Shown in pieces: positions 25,716-33,375 of a DNA stretch of 38,360 nucleotides. Below the pieces are notes generated by a model. The model searched no databases, was not told the origin of the DNA, and saw nothing but the letters and a program-made list of their open reading frames with translations. The number at the start of each line of letters is the position of its first letter. Position 1 is the first letter of the stretch. The stretch comes from CAZPXF01 sp964590945. Its GTDB lineage: Bacteria; Bacillota; Clostridia; Lachnospirales; Lachnospiraceae. The stretch is taken from NCBI GenBank assembly GCA_964590945.1, contig CAZPXF010000007.1:1-38360 (forward strand). Reading direction: 5' to 3'. The position numbers and the translations under genes were made by a program.

Positions 25716-26497
25716 AATAACCCTGCCATTTCTATCAGACGCTCCGCACAGGCTTCATAATACTCCGCCTTTAATGTCACGCCGTCTGATTCGTACATGT
25801 CATCATTTACACAGGTGCTTGTATCGATCGCCAGCAGATTATTCTCCCTGCAAAGCTCCCTGAGGGCGCTGTTATATTTGTCCACACTCTCATATGCATC
25901 GCTGATAGAATAAGCGGCCGGTTTGACCGGAGGGATCAGCACCGCATAGATCGTCGTGTCGGAAAAGGAACGCTGTACGTCCACGATCATCTTTTTATAT
26001 TCTTCCCGGAACAGATCGATATCTCCATTTGTCTCCGGAATATCCTCGCTTCCCAAAAATACAAAAAGCACCTTTGGATTCAGTCCCAGCGCCGCGTCCA
26101 TCTGCGTCTGCAAAGTCTCTTCATCTGTAAGCAGGACGCCCTCCTCCGCCACAACATTGGAAGCGCCAAGCACCCCGTTATCTACAAACGCCTGTGCAGA
26201 CGTTCCGCCCATGACAACTGCTCCCGCTTCCGAAAATGTCTCCGAAGCCGTCATACCGCTCTCTTCGCGCTGACGCCGCTCCGCCTCCACGCGGTCCAGA
26301 TCATCGATTTCCTTCTCGATCGGAGCTACTTTGGTCTGCTCCATCTTCCGGATCACGCGGACGCCTTTAGACGGATCCACTTTCCTGCTGCCGACCACAA
26401 AAACGATGACTGCCGTTACTGCCGCCGCAAGGACGATCACTGCCACCGCGATTGCTATTTTTACTTTTCCGGGTATTCTATCCAGATACTTTCTCAT
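25712..26497 (-). CDS. Membrane-anchored SGNH/GDSL-like protein lacking catalytic residues
   Basis: 261 aa: N-terminal membrane helix (about 13-36), a charged linker, then a domain laid out like SGNH hydrolases of the DUF4886/GDSL sort. Block I reads VVMGGTSAQAF where GDS is expected, block III reads FLGSEDI (149-152) in place of GxND, and block V reads SDGVTLKAEYY (T241) where DGxHL is expected. The catalytic histidine and the oxyanion asparagine are therefore missing and block I is altered. The fold is likely kept, the hydrolase activity probably not. It is the first gene of the run (promoter 26631-26659), with GGAG 6 bases before its ATG. Confidence 0.8.
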   Translation of the reverse strand: MRKYLDRIPGKVKIAIAVAVIVLAAAVTAVIVFVVGSRKVDPSKGVRVIRKMEQTKVAPIEKEIDDLDRVEAERRQREESGMTASETFSEAGAVVMGGTSAQAFVDNGVLGASNVVAEEGVLLTDEETLQTQMDAALGLNPKVLFVFLGSEDIPETNGDIDLFREEYKKMIVDVQRSFSDTTIYAVLIPPVKPAAYSISDAYESVDKYNSALRELCRENNLLAIDTSTCVNDDMYESDGVTLKAEYYEACAERLIEMAGLL

Positions 26498-26630
26498 TCT
26501 GCTCTCCGCCTGTCAAAATTAAGTACTTTTATATGCTTTCATAAAACAAACCATACTATGCGCGCGGCCTGAACGCGCCCGGAAAACTCCCTGTCAGAGC
26601 TCCCCTTCCTGTCCATGATAACATATAGAC

Positions 26631-26659
26631 ATGATACAGATTTCTACAAAAAAAGTCAA
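26631..26659 (-). promoter_or_regulatory. Promoter of the acyltransferase-ligA-clpX run
   Basis: Minus strand TTGACT (26659-26654), 17-base spacer, TATCAT (26636-26631); start near 26624, leader about 125 nt. It is the only convincing promoter upstream of the nine tightly spaced genes. Confidence 0.65.
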
Positions 26660-26686
26660 TGTCATGGTGCATTTCCCGCGCGAATT

Positions 26687-26695
26687 TGCTATACT
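26687..26695 (+). promoter_or_regulatory. Extended -10 promoter of the DUF5721 gene
   Basis: TGCTATACT (26687-26695) is a good extended -10; the -35 at 17 bases (GTGCAT) is poor. Start near 26702, leader about 30 nt. Confidence 0.5.
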
Positions 26696-26733
26696 TCCAA
26701 TAGAGCATATGATTATACGATTTGGAGGTATCT

Positions 26734-27198
26734 ATGATTTCTTTGGAACTTGATACAAAAGATATCATGAAAAAGCTGCTGCTCGGCTCAGATTTCGACC
26801 ACTTCCTTCTCGTGGAAGGAACTGTGACGACCTTTGCTTCCTTTCGGATCAGCGGAAAGCTTCAGGATGACTTCCTCGACGCAGCCGAGAAGGAGGCTCT
26901 GTATGGCCGCGAATATGGTTACTGGGGAGATTTCAAGTCCTTTTTTCTTTCTGTTATAAAAGGGAAAAAGACGCCTCTCAGTTTCAAGTTTGTTTTTACC
27001 ATGTCGCCGGGGCAGATCCGCACCTTTGCCAGACAGGAGGGAATCCATATCCGGCCTGATGACGTGCAGGGATTGTATATGAACCTTGTTTTCGACGGTC
27101 AGAACCTCAATTGCATTACCGGAACATCCATGAAGGTTTTCTCGCTGGACAAATCTCTGGAACAGGCGTGGGATCAGAAGATACGCAGCTTTTTATAA
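26734..27198 (+). CDS. DUF5721 family protein
   Basis: 154 aa, cytoplasmic, no membrane segment. The N-terminus (ISLELDTKDIMKKLLLGSDFDHFLLVEGTVTTF) and the C-terminus (GLYMNLVFDGQNLNCITGTS) fit DUF5721, a small uncharacterised family of Lachnospiraceae. GGAGG is 5 bases before the ATG at 26734; an upstream ATG at 26722 lies inside the ribosome-site region. It precedes htpG but is separated from it by the CIRCE/promoter region. Function unknown. Confidence 0.75.
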   Translation: MISLELDTKDIMKKLLLGSDFDHFLLVEGTVTTFASFRISGKLQDDFLDAAEKEALYGREYGYWGDFKSFFLSVIKGKKTPLSFKFVFTMSPGQIRTFARQEGIHIRPDDVQGLYMNLVFDGQNLNCITGTSMKVFSLDKSLEQAWDQKIRSFL

Positions 27199-27223
27199 AA
27201 ATTTAATATTCTTTATGTTTTTG

Positions 27224-27250
27224 TTAGCACTCATTGCGAAAGAGTGCTAA
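27224..27250. promoter_or_regulatory. CIRCE operator (HrcA binding site)
   Basis: A perfect CIRCE: TTAGCACTC (27224-27232), nine bases, GAGTGCTAA (27242-27250). HrcA binds this repeat and represses heat-shock operons, usually groESL and dnaK. Here it lies 7 bases upstream of the -35 of the htpG promoter. HrcA is not encoded in this window. Confidence 0.95.
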
Positions 27251-27257
27251 TTTTTTG

Positions 27258-27286
27258 TTGACTTTTGCTTTTTCACGTATTAATAT
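27258..27286 (+). promoter_or_regulatory. htpG promoter
   Basis: TTGACT (27258-27263), 17-base spacer, TAATAT (27281-27286); start near 27293, leader about 34 nt. Confidence 0.7.
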
Positions 27287-27326
27287 TAGTCTCATGAACA
27301 AAAAAATTTGAAGGAGTGTATACGAT

Positions 27327-29438
27327 ATGGCAAATAAACATGGTAATTTATCTATTAACAGCGACAATATTTTCCCTATTATAAAGAAGTGGCTCTATTC
27401 TGACCACGATATCTTTTATCGCGAGCTTGTATCCAACGGCTGCGATGCGATCACAAAATTAAAAAAGCTTGAGGCGATCGGTGAATATACCTTTGCCGAC
27501 GACTACAAGCCTCAGGTGAAGATCATAGTAAATCCAAATGAGAAAACGATAAAATTCATTGATAATGGTATCGGTATGACTGCAGATGAGGTTGAGGAAT
27601 ACATCACGCAGATCGCTTTTTCCGGCGCAGCCGAGTTCATTGAGCAGTACAAGGACAAGGCAAGCGACGACCAGATCATCGGGCATTTCGGACTTGGCTT
27701 CTATTCTGCTTTCATGGTGGCCGACGAGGTAGTGATCGATACGCTTTCCTATATAGAAGGCTCCGAACCGGTACACTGGACATGCGACGGCGGTACGGAA
27801 TACGACATGTCCACGGGCGACTATGCAGAGGTTGGTACGACGATCACACTGTACCTGAATGAGGACAGCCTTGAATTCGCAAACGAATATCGCGCCCGCG
27901 AGGTACTCGACAAATACTGCGCTTTCATGCCGGTTGAAATCTTCCTTGAAAATGCGACGGCCGAGGAACAGTATGAGACAATTCCGGAGGACGAATTAAA
28001 GGATGATGATAAGGTCATCGAGCACATCCATGAGGACGCCAAAATGGAAGAAAAGGAAAATGAGGACGGTACCAAAGAGATGGTCGAGGTCTCCCCTGCA
28101 CAGGAGAAAGTCAGGATCGTGAAACGTCCGGTTTCCCTGAGCGAGCCGCATCCGCTGTGGACAAAGCACCCAAACGACTGCACAAAGGATGATTATATCG
28201 ATTTCTACCGCAAGGTTTTCATGGATTACAAGGAGCCTTTGTTCTGGATCCATCTGAACATGGACTATCCGTTTAACTTAAAGGGAATCCTGTATTTCCC
28301 GAAGATCAACACGGAGTACGACTCCATCGAAGGAACGATCAAATTATACAACAATCAGGTATTCGTCGCGGATAATATCAAAGAGGTGATCCCTGAGTTC
28401 CTGATGCTGTTAAAGGGCGTCATCGATTGTCCGGATCTTCCGCTCAACGTATCCAGAAGCGCGCTTCAGAATGACGGCTTTGTAAAGAAGATCTCCGACT
28501 ACATCACAAAGAAGGTCGCAGACAAGCTCACCGGAATGTGCAAGACAGACCGCGAGTCCTACGAGAAATACTGGGACGATATCAGTCCGTTCATCAAATT
28601 CGGATGCCTGAAGGATACCAGATTCTGTGACCGCATGAGCGATTATATCCTGTTCAAGAATCTCGATCACGATTACATGACGCTCAAGGATGTTGCAGAA
28701 AAGGCCGGCGGTTCTCTGGAAGAGCCGGAGACGGCAGACGCTTCCGACAATGCCGAACCTGAGAATGCAGATGGTTCCGGAAATACTGAGCCGGAAACGG
28801 CAGACGCCTCCGACAATAAAGAACCGGAAAAGACAACGATCTACTATGTTACGGACGAACAGCAGCAGAGCCAGTATATCAATATGTTCAGGAAGGAAGG
28901 CATGGACGCCGTTATCCTTGACCATAATATTGATTCTGCATTCATCACCAATCTGGAGCAGCGCAATCAGACTCTCACATTCCAGCGTATCGACGCTGAT
29001 CTGACCGATGATCTGAGGGCGGAGGAATCCTCCGAAGCTGCTGCAGCAATTATTGAAAAGGCAGATGATCTGACAGAAATCTTTAAAAATGCGCTTTCCA
29101 ACGACAAGCTCACAGTAAAGGTTGAGGCATTGAAGGATTGTTCCGTTTCCGCAATGCTGACGCTCTCTGAGCAGTCCAGACGTATGCAGGAGATGATGAA
29201 GATGTATGGAATGGTCGGCATGGATCCGTCCATGTATGGAACAGACGCAACCCTGATCCTGAACGCCAACCATCCGCTTGTAGCATACGTGCTGGATCAT
29301 AAGGATTCTGAAAATACGCCTGTGATCTGCCAGCAGCTTTACGATCTGGCAACTCTTGGCAACCGTCCTCTGAATCCTGAGGAAATGACGAAATTTGTTG
29401 AACGCAGCAACAGGATCATGTTATTATTGACACAGTAA
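27327..29438 (+). CDS. htpG: Hsp90-family chaperone HtpG
   Basis: 703 aa. Cytosolic ATP-dependent chaperone. The N-terminal GHKL ATPase shows ELVSNGCDAITKL (Hsp90 usually ELISNASDAIDKL), DNGIGMTADEV and GHFGLGFYSAFMV. The middle domain has GVIDCPDLPLNVSRSALQ. A low-complexity acidic 11-residue tandem repeat (residues 466-501) is inserted between the middle-domain halves, which makes the protein longer than the usual 620-670. The C-terminal dimer domain follows. AGGAG lies 10 bases before the ATG. CIRCE control (27224-27250) places it in the HrcA regulon, unlike B. subtilis htpG. A membrane-protein gene follows after 21 bases. Confidence 0.95.
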   Translation: MANKHGNLSINSDNIFPIIKKWLYSDHDIFYRELVSNGCDAITKLKKLEAIGEYTFADDYKPQVKIIVNPNEKTIKFIDNGIGMTADEVEEYITQIAFSGAAEFIEQYKDKASDDQIIGHFGLGFYSAFMVADEVVIDTLSYIEGSEPVHWTCDGGTEYDMSTGDYAEVGTTITLYLNEDSLEFANEYRAREVLDKYCAFMPVEIFLENATAEEQYETIPEDELKDDDKVIEHIHEDAKMEEKENEDGTKEMVEVSPAQEKVRIVKRPVSLSEPHPLWTKHPNDCTKDDYIDFYRKVFMDYKEPLFWIHLNMDYPFNLKGILYFPKINTEYDSIEGTIKLYNNQVFVADNIKEVIPEFLMLLKGVIDCPDLPLNVSRSALQNDGFVKKISDYITKKVADKLTGMCKTDRESYEKYWDDISPFIKFGCLKDTRFCDRMSDYILFKNLDHDYMTLKDVAEKAGGSLEEPETADASDNAEPENADGSGNTEPETADASDNKEPEKTTIYYVTDEQQQSQYINMFRKEGMDAVILDHNIDSAFITNLEQRNQTLTFQRIDADLTDDLRAEESSEAAAAIIEKADDLTEIFKNALSNDKLTVKVEALKDCSVSAMLTLSEQSRRMQEMMKMYGMVGMDPSMYGTDATLILNANHPLVAYVLDHKDSENTPVICQQLYDLATLGNRPLNPEEMTKFVERSNRIMLLLTQ
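28722..28829 (+). repeat. 33-bp tandem repeat inside htpG encoding an acidic linker
   Basis: Three 33-base units (28722-28754, 28755-28787, 28788-28820) and a partial fourth encode EPETADASDNA, EPENADGSGNT, EPETADASDNK and EPE. The first and third units are most alike at DNA level, so copy number may vary between strains. Confidence 0.85.
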
Positions 29439-29459
29439 TGATGTAAAGGAGCATTTTCT

Positions 29460-30026
29460 GTGGACAGAAAGAAAGAAATCCAGAAACAGGCGGAGCCGGA
29501 TGACATCCGCATCCGCTCCGCAAAAATACAAAAAGAAAAGCCTCCGGTGTCGGAGGAGGAACTGAACGAAGGTATGATTAAAGCCTACATCGGACCGAAG
29601 GCAGATAAGATGTATGACAAGACCATCCGCGGCCGTGGCATCAACATCTTTGCCATCATCTTTACCTATTTTTACATGATATACCGCAAGATGTACCTTC
29701 AGGCCCTCGGCGCCTATGTGATCGTGACGATCCTTGTGTCCGTCATTCCGGACGCCCTTTCACTCAGTAATGTAATGACGTCATGGTTTAACGGGATCTG
29801 CACATTTCTGCCCGGCTTCTTCTTCTATCCGCTTTACAGGCGGCACGTAAAAAAGAAGATCGCGCATATCAAATCAAGCGTGCCGGGGCTCAACTACAAC
29901 AAGCTGGTTGCAGTCAGCGGGACAGAGGGCGGAACAAATGTCATGGTTACAGCAATCTTCGTAATCATCTATCTGGTATTTATGATCTCTATGATCGCAG
30001 GAATGCTTGGATTTACACTTGGATAA
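29460..30026 (+). CDS. DUF2628-like membrane protein
   Basis: 188 aa from a GTG start at 29460 (AAGGAG 8 bases upstream). A hydrophilic N-terminus of about 60 residues with AYIGPKADKMYDK is followed by three or four membrane segments: IFAIIFTYFYMIYRKMY, a second at 78-95, a third near 112-125, and a last one at 160-185. The 'FTYFYMIYRKMY' element is typical of DUF2628-type proteins. It lies 21 bases after htpG and is likely co-transcribed with it. Function unknown. Confidence 0.65.
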   Translation: MDRKKEIQKQAEPDDIRIRSAKIQKEKPPVSEEELNEGMIKAYIGPKADKMYDKTIRGRGINIFAIIFTYFYMIYRKMYLQALGAYVIVTILVSVIPDALSLSNVMTSWFNGICTFLPGFFFYPLYRRHVKKKIAHIKSSVPGLNYNKLVAVSGTEGGTNVMVTAIFVIIYLVFMISMIAGMLGFTLG

Positions 30027-30091
30027 TGCATATGATAATCCTGATGAGGGACGGTGATAAGCCGCCCCTCAAATAATTCGTCTTCCTTGCT

Positions 30092-31891
30092 TTATTTCAT
30101 CTTCTTAATTCTTACTTTTCCTGACTGTCCTTTTCTCCGCAAGAGCTTCTTATACGATGTATATTTGCTCTTCGGCACATAGATCTTTGCCGAACCCCGG
30201 ATTCCGTACAGTGCATTCTTCTCCACAGTCTTTAAGGTCAATGTCTCGATCGTCAGCTTTTTAAGCTTCGCACACTTCTTAAAGGCATTGGATGCGATGC
30301 CCGTCACTTTAAAGCTGTACCCCTTGATCGTAACCTTCTTTGGGATCACAACACTTTTTGCATTTGAAACCCCGACCACAGACACAGTTCCCTTCGACGC
30401 GGACGCCTTTGTAATGCGGTATTGGATCCCATCCACAGTATAGGAGGAGCCCTTCTTCGGTATCACATTTATCCTGTAAGTTGTGCTTCCCCCGGCGTAA
30501 GATACCTTTATTGTCTGCTTTCCGCATTTATTCTTTTTGTAACCGGAGCACATGGAAGAGGTCATATTCACATATGTGGTGCTTCCGTCGCTGAACGTCA
30601 GTTTCAGAACGCCATTTCCAACGGAAAACTTACTTCCCTTTGGGAAACTCTTCTTTGGGGAGCTATATACGGAAATCTTCTTCACATAAAGATGATATCT
30701 TCCGTAGGAATGTGTCAAATGGTCATTCGCAAAGAAGAATACCGGCGTCCCATAGTAGGAATAGGTCTTCTGCGCGGTTGACTTCTGCGCGTTTTCATAT
30801 ACATTTCTGCAGTCCCATGTCACATCCATATATCGCCAGGAGCCGCCAATCCATACCATGTTCCATGCATGGTTTGTCACAGCCGCCGTGCTGCTGCTTC
30901 CGTCATCGCCGTACCCTTCGATGTACAGACACGGAATCCCGACAGAAGTCAGCATGATCTCCATAAGCCTCGCATATCCGCCGCAGACGCCCCTTTTATA
31001 CTTATATACATAAAATGGATTATTCTGCTTCTGTACATCTACATAACCTACTGCCGCCGCATCACAATCATAGGAGATATTCTTGCAGATCCAGTCATGG
31101 ATCTTCCGAAGCTTCGCTTCATCGCCGGAAACATTGGCCGTAAGGCGCTTTGCCTGCGCGGTGATCTTAGATAAATAACTGCTGTACTGAAAGCTGTTCG
31201 TACAGTAAACGGCTGGAACCCGGTTATACCAATTCGGATTTACAGCTGAGGATATCGTCTGTCGTGCCTTGCTCTCATCGGTATAATATGAAGATACAAA
31301 CTGCGCTCCTGCATCCGTTGTCCGGATGGTGTAATGCGCCAGTTCCTTTGCAGAGGTACTCTGCGGGGTGTCCCCGCGCATCAGATATACGTCGTACTTA
31401 GCTTTTTTCAGGTCGCTCAGATCTACAGACAGCTTCCCATCCGCGATCGTCGTATATGCGGATTTCAAAAGTCCGCTGTCTGATACGGATCCATATTGAT
31501 AAACCTGAATCTGCCAGCAGACATTGGCATCCGCCGTACTGTCCTTGTAAGTCGCCGAAAGCGTCCTGCCGTCCAGCTTCAATGACCATTTCTGCGGAGA
31601 ATTGAGTTCGCTGTTCGTTGCCTCCGTCACCGCTGAAGCGCCGGTAGTCCCCTGAAGAACGCCGGAGCTGCTGCTTCTTACATCTGACGAGACGGAATCC
31701 TCCACTGTGAGCGCCGCTTCCGTCGGCTGATTATAAGGTACTTCCTGTATCATCTGGGCGTCACTTAGTCCGCAGACCTTTGCCGCATAAGCAGAAAAGC
31801 GTTCCGACTCTCCTGCCGAAACGCTCATGCTCATTATAAACAGACACACAAACAGAAAAGGAAACCGTATTCTATTCTTCCTGTGATTCAT
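30092..31891 (-). CDS. Secreted transglutaminase-like protein with BspA-type repeat tail
   Basis: 599 aa. Signal peptide at residues 1-26 (FPFLFVCLFIMSMSVSA). A linker and beta-sandwich precede a transglutaminase-like domain with the triad C303 (GVCGGYA), H341 (TNHAWNMV) and D356 (MDVTWD). A C-terminal region contains bacterial Ig-like sequence and a BspA-like leucine-rich repeat (VTGIASNAFKKCAKLKKLTI, then a KIYVPKSKYTSYKKLL cap). Such proteins act as cell-surface proteases or cross-linkers. The ATG at 31891 has AGGAG 9 bases upstream. It is 46 bases downstream of gatB on the same strand and could receive read-through. The substrate is unknown. Confidence 0.88.
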   Translation of the reverse strand: MNHRKNRIRFPFLFVCLFIMSMSVSAGESERFSAYAAKVCGLSDAQMIQEVPYNQPTEAALTVEDSVSSDVRSSSSGVLQGTTGASAVTEATNSELNSPQKWSLKLDGRTLSATYKDSTADANVCWQIQVYQYGSVSDSGLLKSAYTTIADGKLSVDLSDLKKAKYDVYLMRGDTPQSTSAKELAHYTIRTTDAGAQFVSSYYTDESKARQTISSAVNPNWYNRVPAVYCTNSFQYSSYLSKITAQAKRLTANVSGDEAKLRKIHDWICKNISYDCDAAAVGYVDVQKQNNPFYVYKYKRGVCGGYARLMEIMLTSVGIPCLYIEGYGDDGSSSTAAVTNHAWNMVWIGGSWRYMDVTWDCRNVYENAQKSTAQKTYSYYGTPVFFFANDHLTHSYGRYHLYVKKISVYSSPKKSFPKGSKFSVGNGVLKLTFSDGSTTYVNMTSSMCSGYKKNKCGKQTIKVSYAGGSTTYRINVIPKKGSSYTVDGIQYRITKASASKGTVSVVGVSNAKSVVIPKKVTIKGYSFKVTGIASNAFKKCAKLKKLTIETLTLKTVEKNALYGIRGSAKIYVPKSKYTSYKKLLRRKGQSGKVRIKKMK

Positions 31892-31937
31892 ATCGATCAA
31901 CTCCTGTTGCCGCCAAATAGATTCGATAGCTTTGGCA

Positions 31938-33374
31938 TTATCGGTCGAGGATCTCTGTCAGGATCTGATTCACCATGCCCGGATTGGCCTTCCCTTTCAT
32001 AGCCTTCATCGTCTGCCCGACAAGAAATCCCATCGCTTTTTTCTTTCCTGCTTTATAGTCTAACACAGATTGCGGGTTGTCCGCCACTATTTTTTCAATT
32101 GTCTCTCGAAGAGCCCCTTCATCGTTCACCGTCTTAAGGCCCTTTTCCTCAACATACTGATCCGGATCGATGTTCTCATCAAACATGATCTCAAATACTT
32201 CCCTGGCTACGCTGTTGTTGATCGTCCCTGCATCCACAAGATCGATCAGCTTCGCAAGATTCTCCGGGGAGAATCTCAGATCATTGGGCTCGACAGACCT
32301 TTCCTTCATCAGACGGAGTGTCTCCCCCATGAGCCAGTTGGCTGCCTTTTTAGGTTTCCCGCAGATCGCTGTTGTCTCCTCGAAAATATCCGCCATATGC
32401 CTGGACTCCGTAATGATCCCGGCGTCATATTCCGGAATCTTAAATTCCTTCTTATAGCGCTCCAGCTTCGCCGTTCTGAACTCCGGTTCCTGCGCCTTGA
32501 TCCGACGGATCCACGCATCATCGATCACGATCGGTACAAGATCCGGCTCCGGAAAATAACGGTAATCCTGCGCGTCCTCCTTGGAACGCATCGCATAGGA
32601 CGTCTCCTTGTTGTCGTCCCACCTTCTTGTCTCCTGAATCACCTTTTTGCCCTCTTCTATGCGTTCGATCTGGCGTTCCCGCTCGCCCTCGATGGCGCGC
32701 GCGATCGCCTTGAAGGAATTCAGGTTCTTCATCTCTGTCCTCGTGCCAAATTCGGCAGCTCCAAATTCTCTTACAGACAGATTGACGTCTGCCCTCATGG
32801 AACCTTCCTGAAGCTTGCAGTCGGACGCGCCAAGATACTGGATGATCAGACGAAGCTTCTCAAGATAAGCGATCACCTCTTCCGCAGAACGCATATCCGG
32901 CTCCGAAACGATCTCGATCAGCGGAACGCCGCTCCGGTTGTAATCTACAAGCGAGGTGTCGTCCCACTCATCATGCACCAGCTTCCCGGCGTCCTCCTCC
33001 ATATGCATCTCGTGAATGCCGATCTTCTTCACCGTATCGCCAGCCTCAATCTCCACATAGCCATTTCTCGCGATCGGCAGATACAACTGGGAAATCTGGT
33101 AATTCTGCGGATTGTCCGGATAGAAATAGTTTTTGCGGTCAAATTTGCAGACTCTTGTAATATCACAGTTCAGCGCCAGTCCGACCGCCATGGCATAATC
33201 AACCACCTGTCTGTTCAATACCGGAAGGGAACCCGGCATACCGGTGCAGACCGGACAGGTATGCGTATTCGGCGCTCCTCCGAAAGCAGTACTGCAGGAG
33301 CAGAAAATCTTCGTCTTTGTTGCGAGCTCTACGTGAACCTCAAGACCGATGACTGTCTCATATTGCTTTGCCAT
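31938..33374 (-). CDS. gatB: Aspartyl/glutamyl-tRNA amidotransferase subunit B
   Basis: 478 aa. Binds and phosphorylates misacylated Asp-tRNA(Asn)/Glu-tRNA(Gln), and amidates it with ammonia from GatA. The cradle starts YETVIGLEVHVEL, with CPVCTGMPGSLPVLN and KNYFYPDNPQNYQISQ. The C-terminal YqeY/tail domain (KIVADNPQSVLDYKAGKKKAMGFLVGQTMKAMKGKANPG) is complete. The ATG at 33374 has GGGGGAG 7 bases upstream and lies one base after the gatA stop. Last gene of the T-box operon. Confidence 0.97.
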   Translation of the reverse strand: MAKQYETVIGLEVHVELATKTKIFCSCSTAFGGAPNTHTCPVCTGMPGSLPVLNRQVVDYAMAVGLALNCDITRVCKFDRKNYFYPDNPQNYQISQLYLPIARNGYVEIEAGDTVKKIGIHEMHMEEDAGKLVHDEWDDTSLVDYNRSGVPLIEIVSEPDMRSAEEVIAYLEKLRLIIQYLGASDCKLQEGSMRADVNLSVREFGAAEFGTRTEMKNLNSFKAIARAIEGERERQIERIEEGKKVIQETRRWDDNKETSYAMRSKEDAQDYRYFPEPDLVPIVIDDAWIRRIKAQEPEFRTAKLERYKKEFKIPEYDAGIITESRHMADIFEETTAICGKPKKAANWLMGETLRLMKERSVEPNDLRFSPENLAKLIDLVDAGTINNSVAREVFEIMFDENIDPDQYVEEKGLKTVNDEGALRETIEKIVADNPQSVLDYKAGKKKAMGFLVGQTMKAMKGKANPGMVNQILTEILDR

Positions 33375-33375
33375 C

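Noticed and set aside
26556..26768. Minus-strand open frame upstream of the acyltransferase run
   Set aside because: It covers the promoters of both divergent units, has no family resemblance, and its start lies inside the DUF5721 gene.
28410..29300. Minus-strand open frame opposite htpG (296 codons)
   Set aside because: Shadow of htpG, including its repeat; no promoter, ribosome site or recognisable domain.
30036..30075. Hairpin GAGGG-CGG/CCG-CCCTC between the convergent DUF2628-like and transglutaminase genes
   Set aside because: The stem has a mismatch and no T-run on either side, so I do not call it a terminator.
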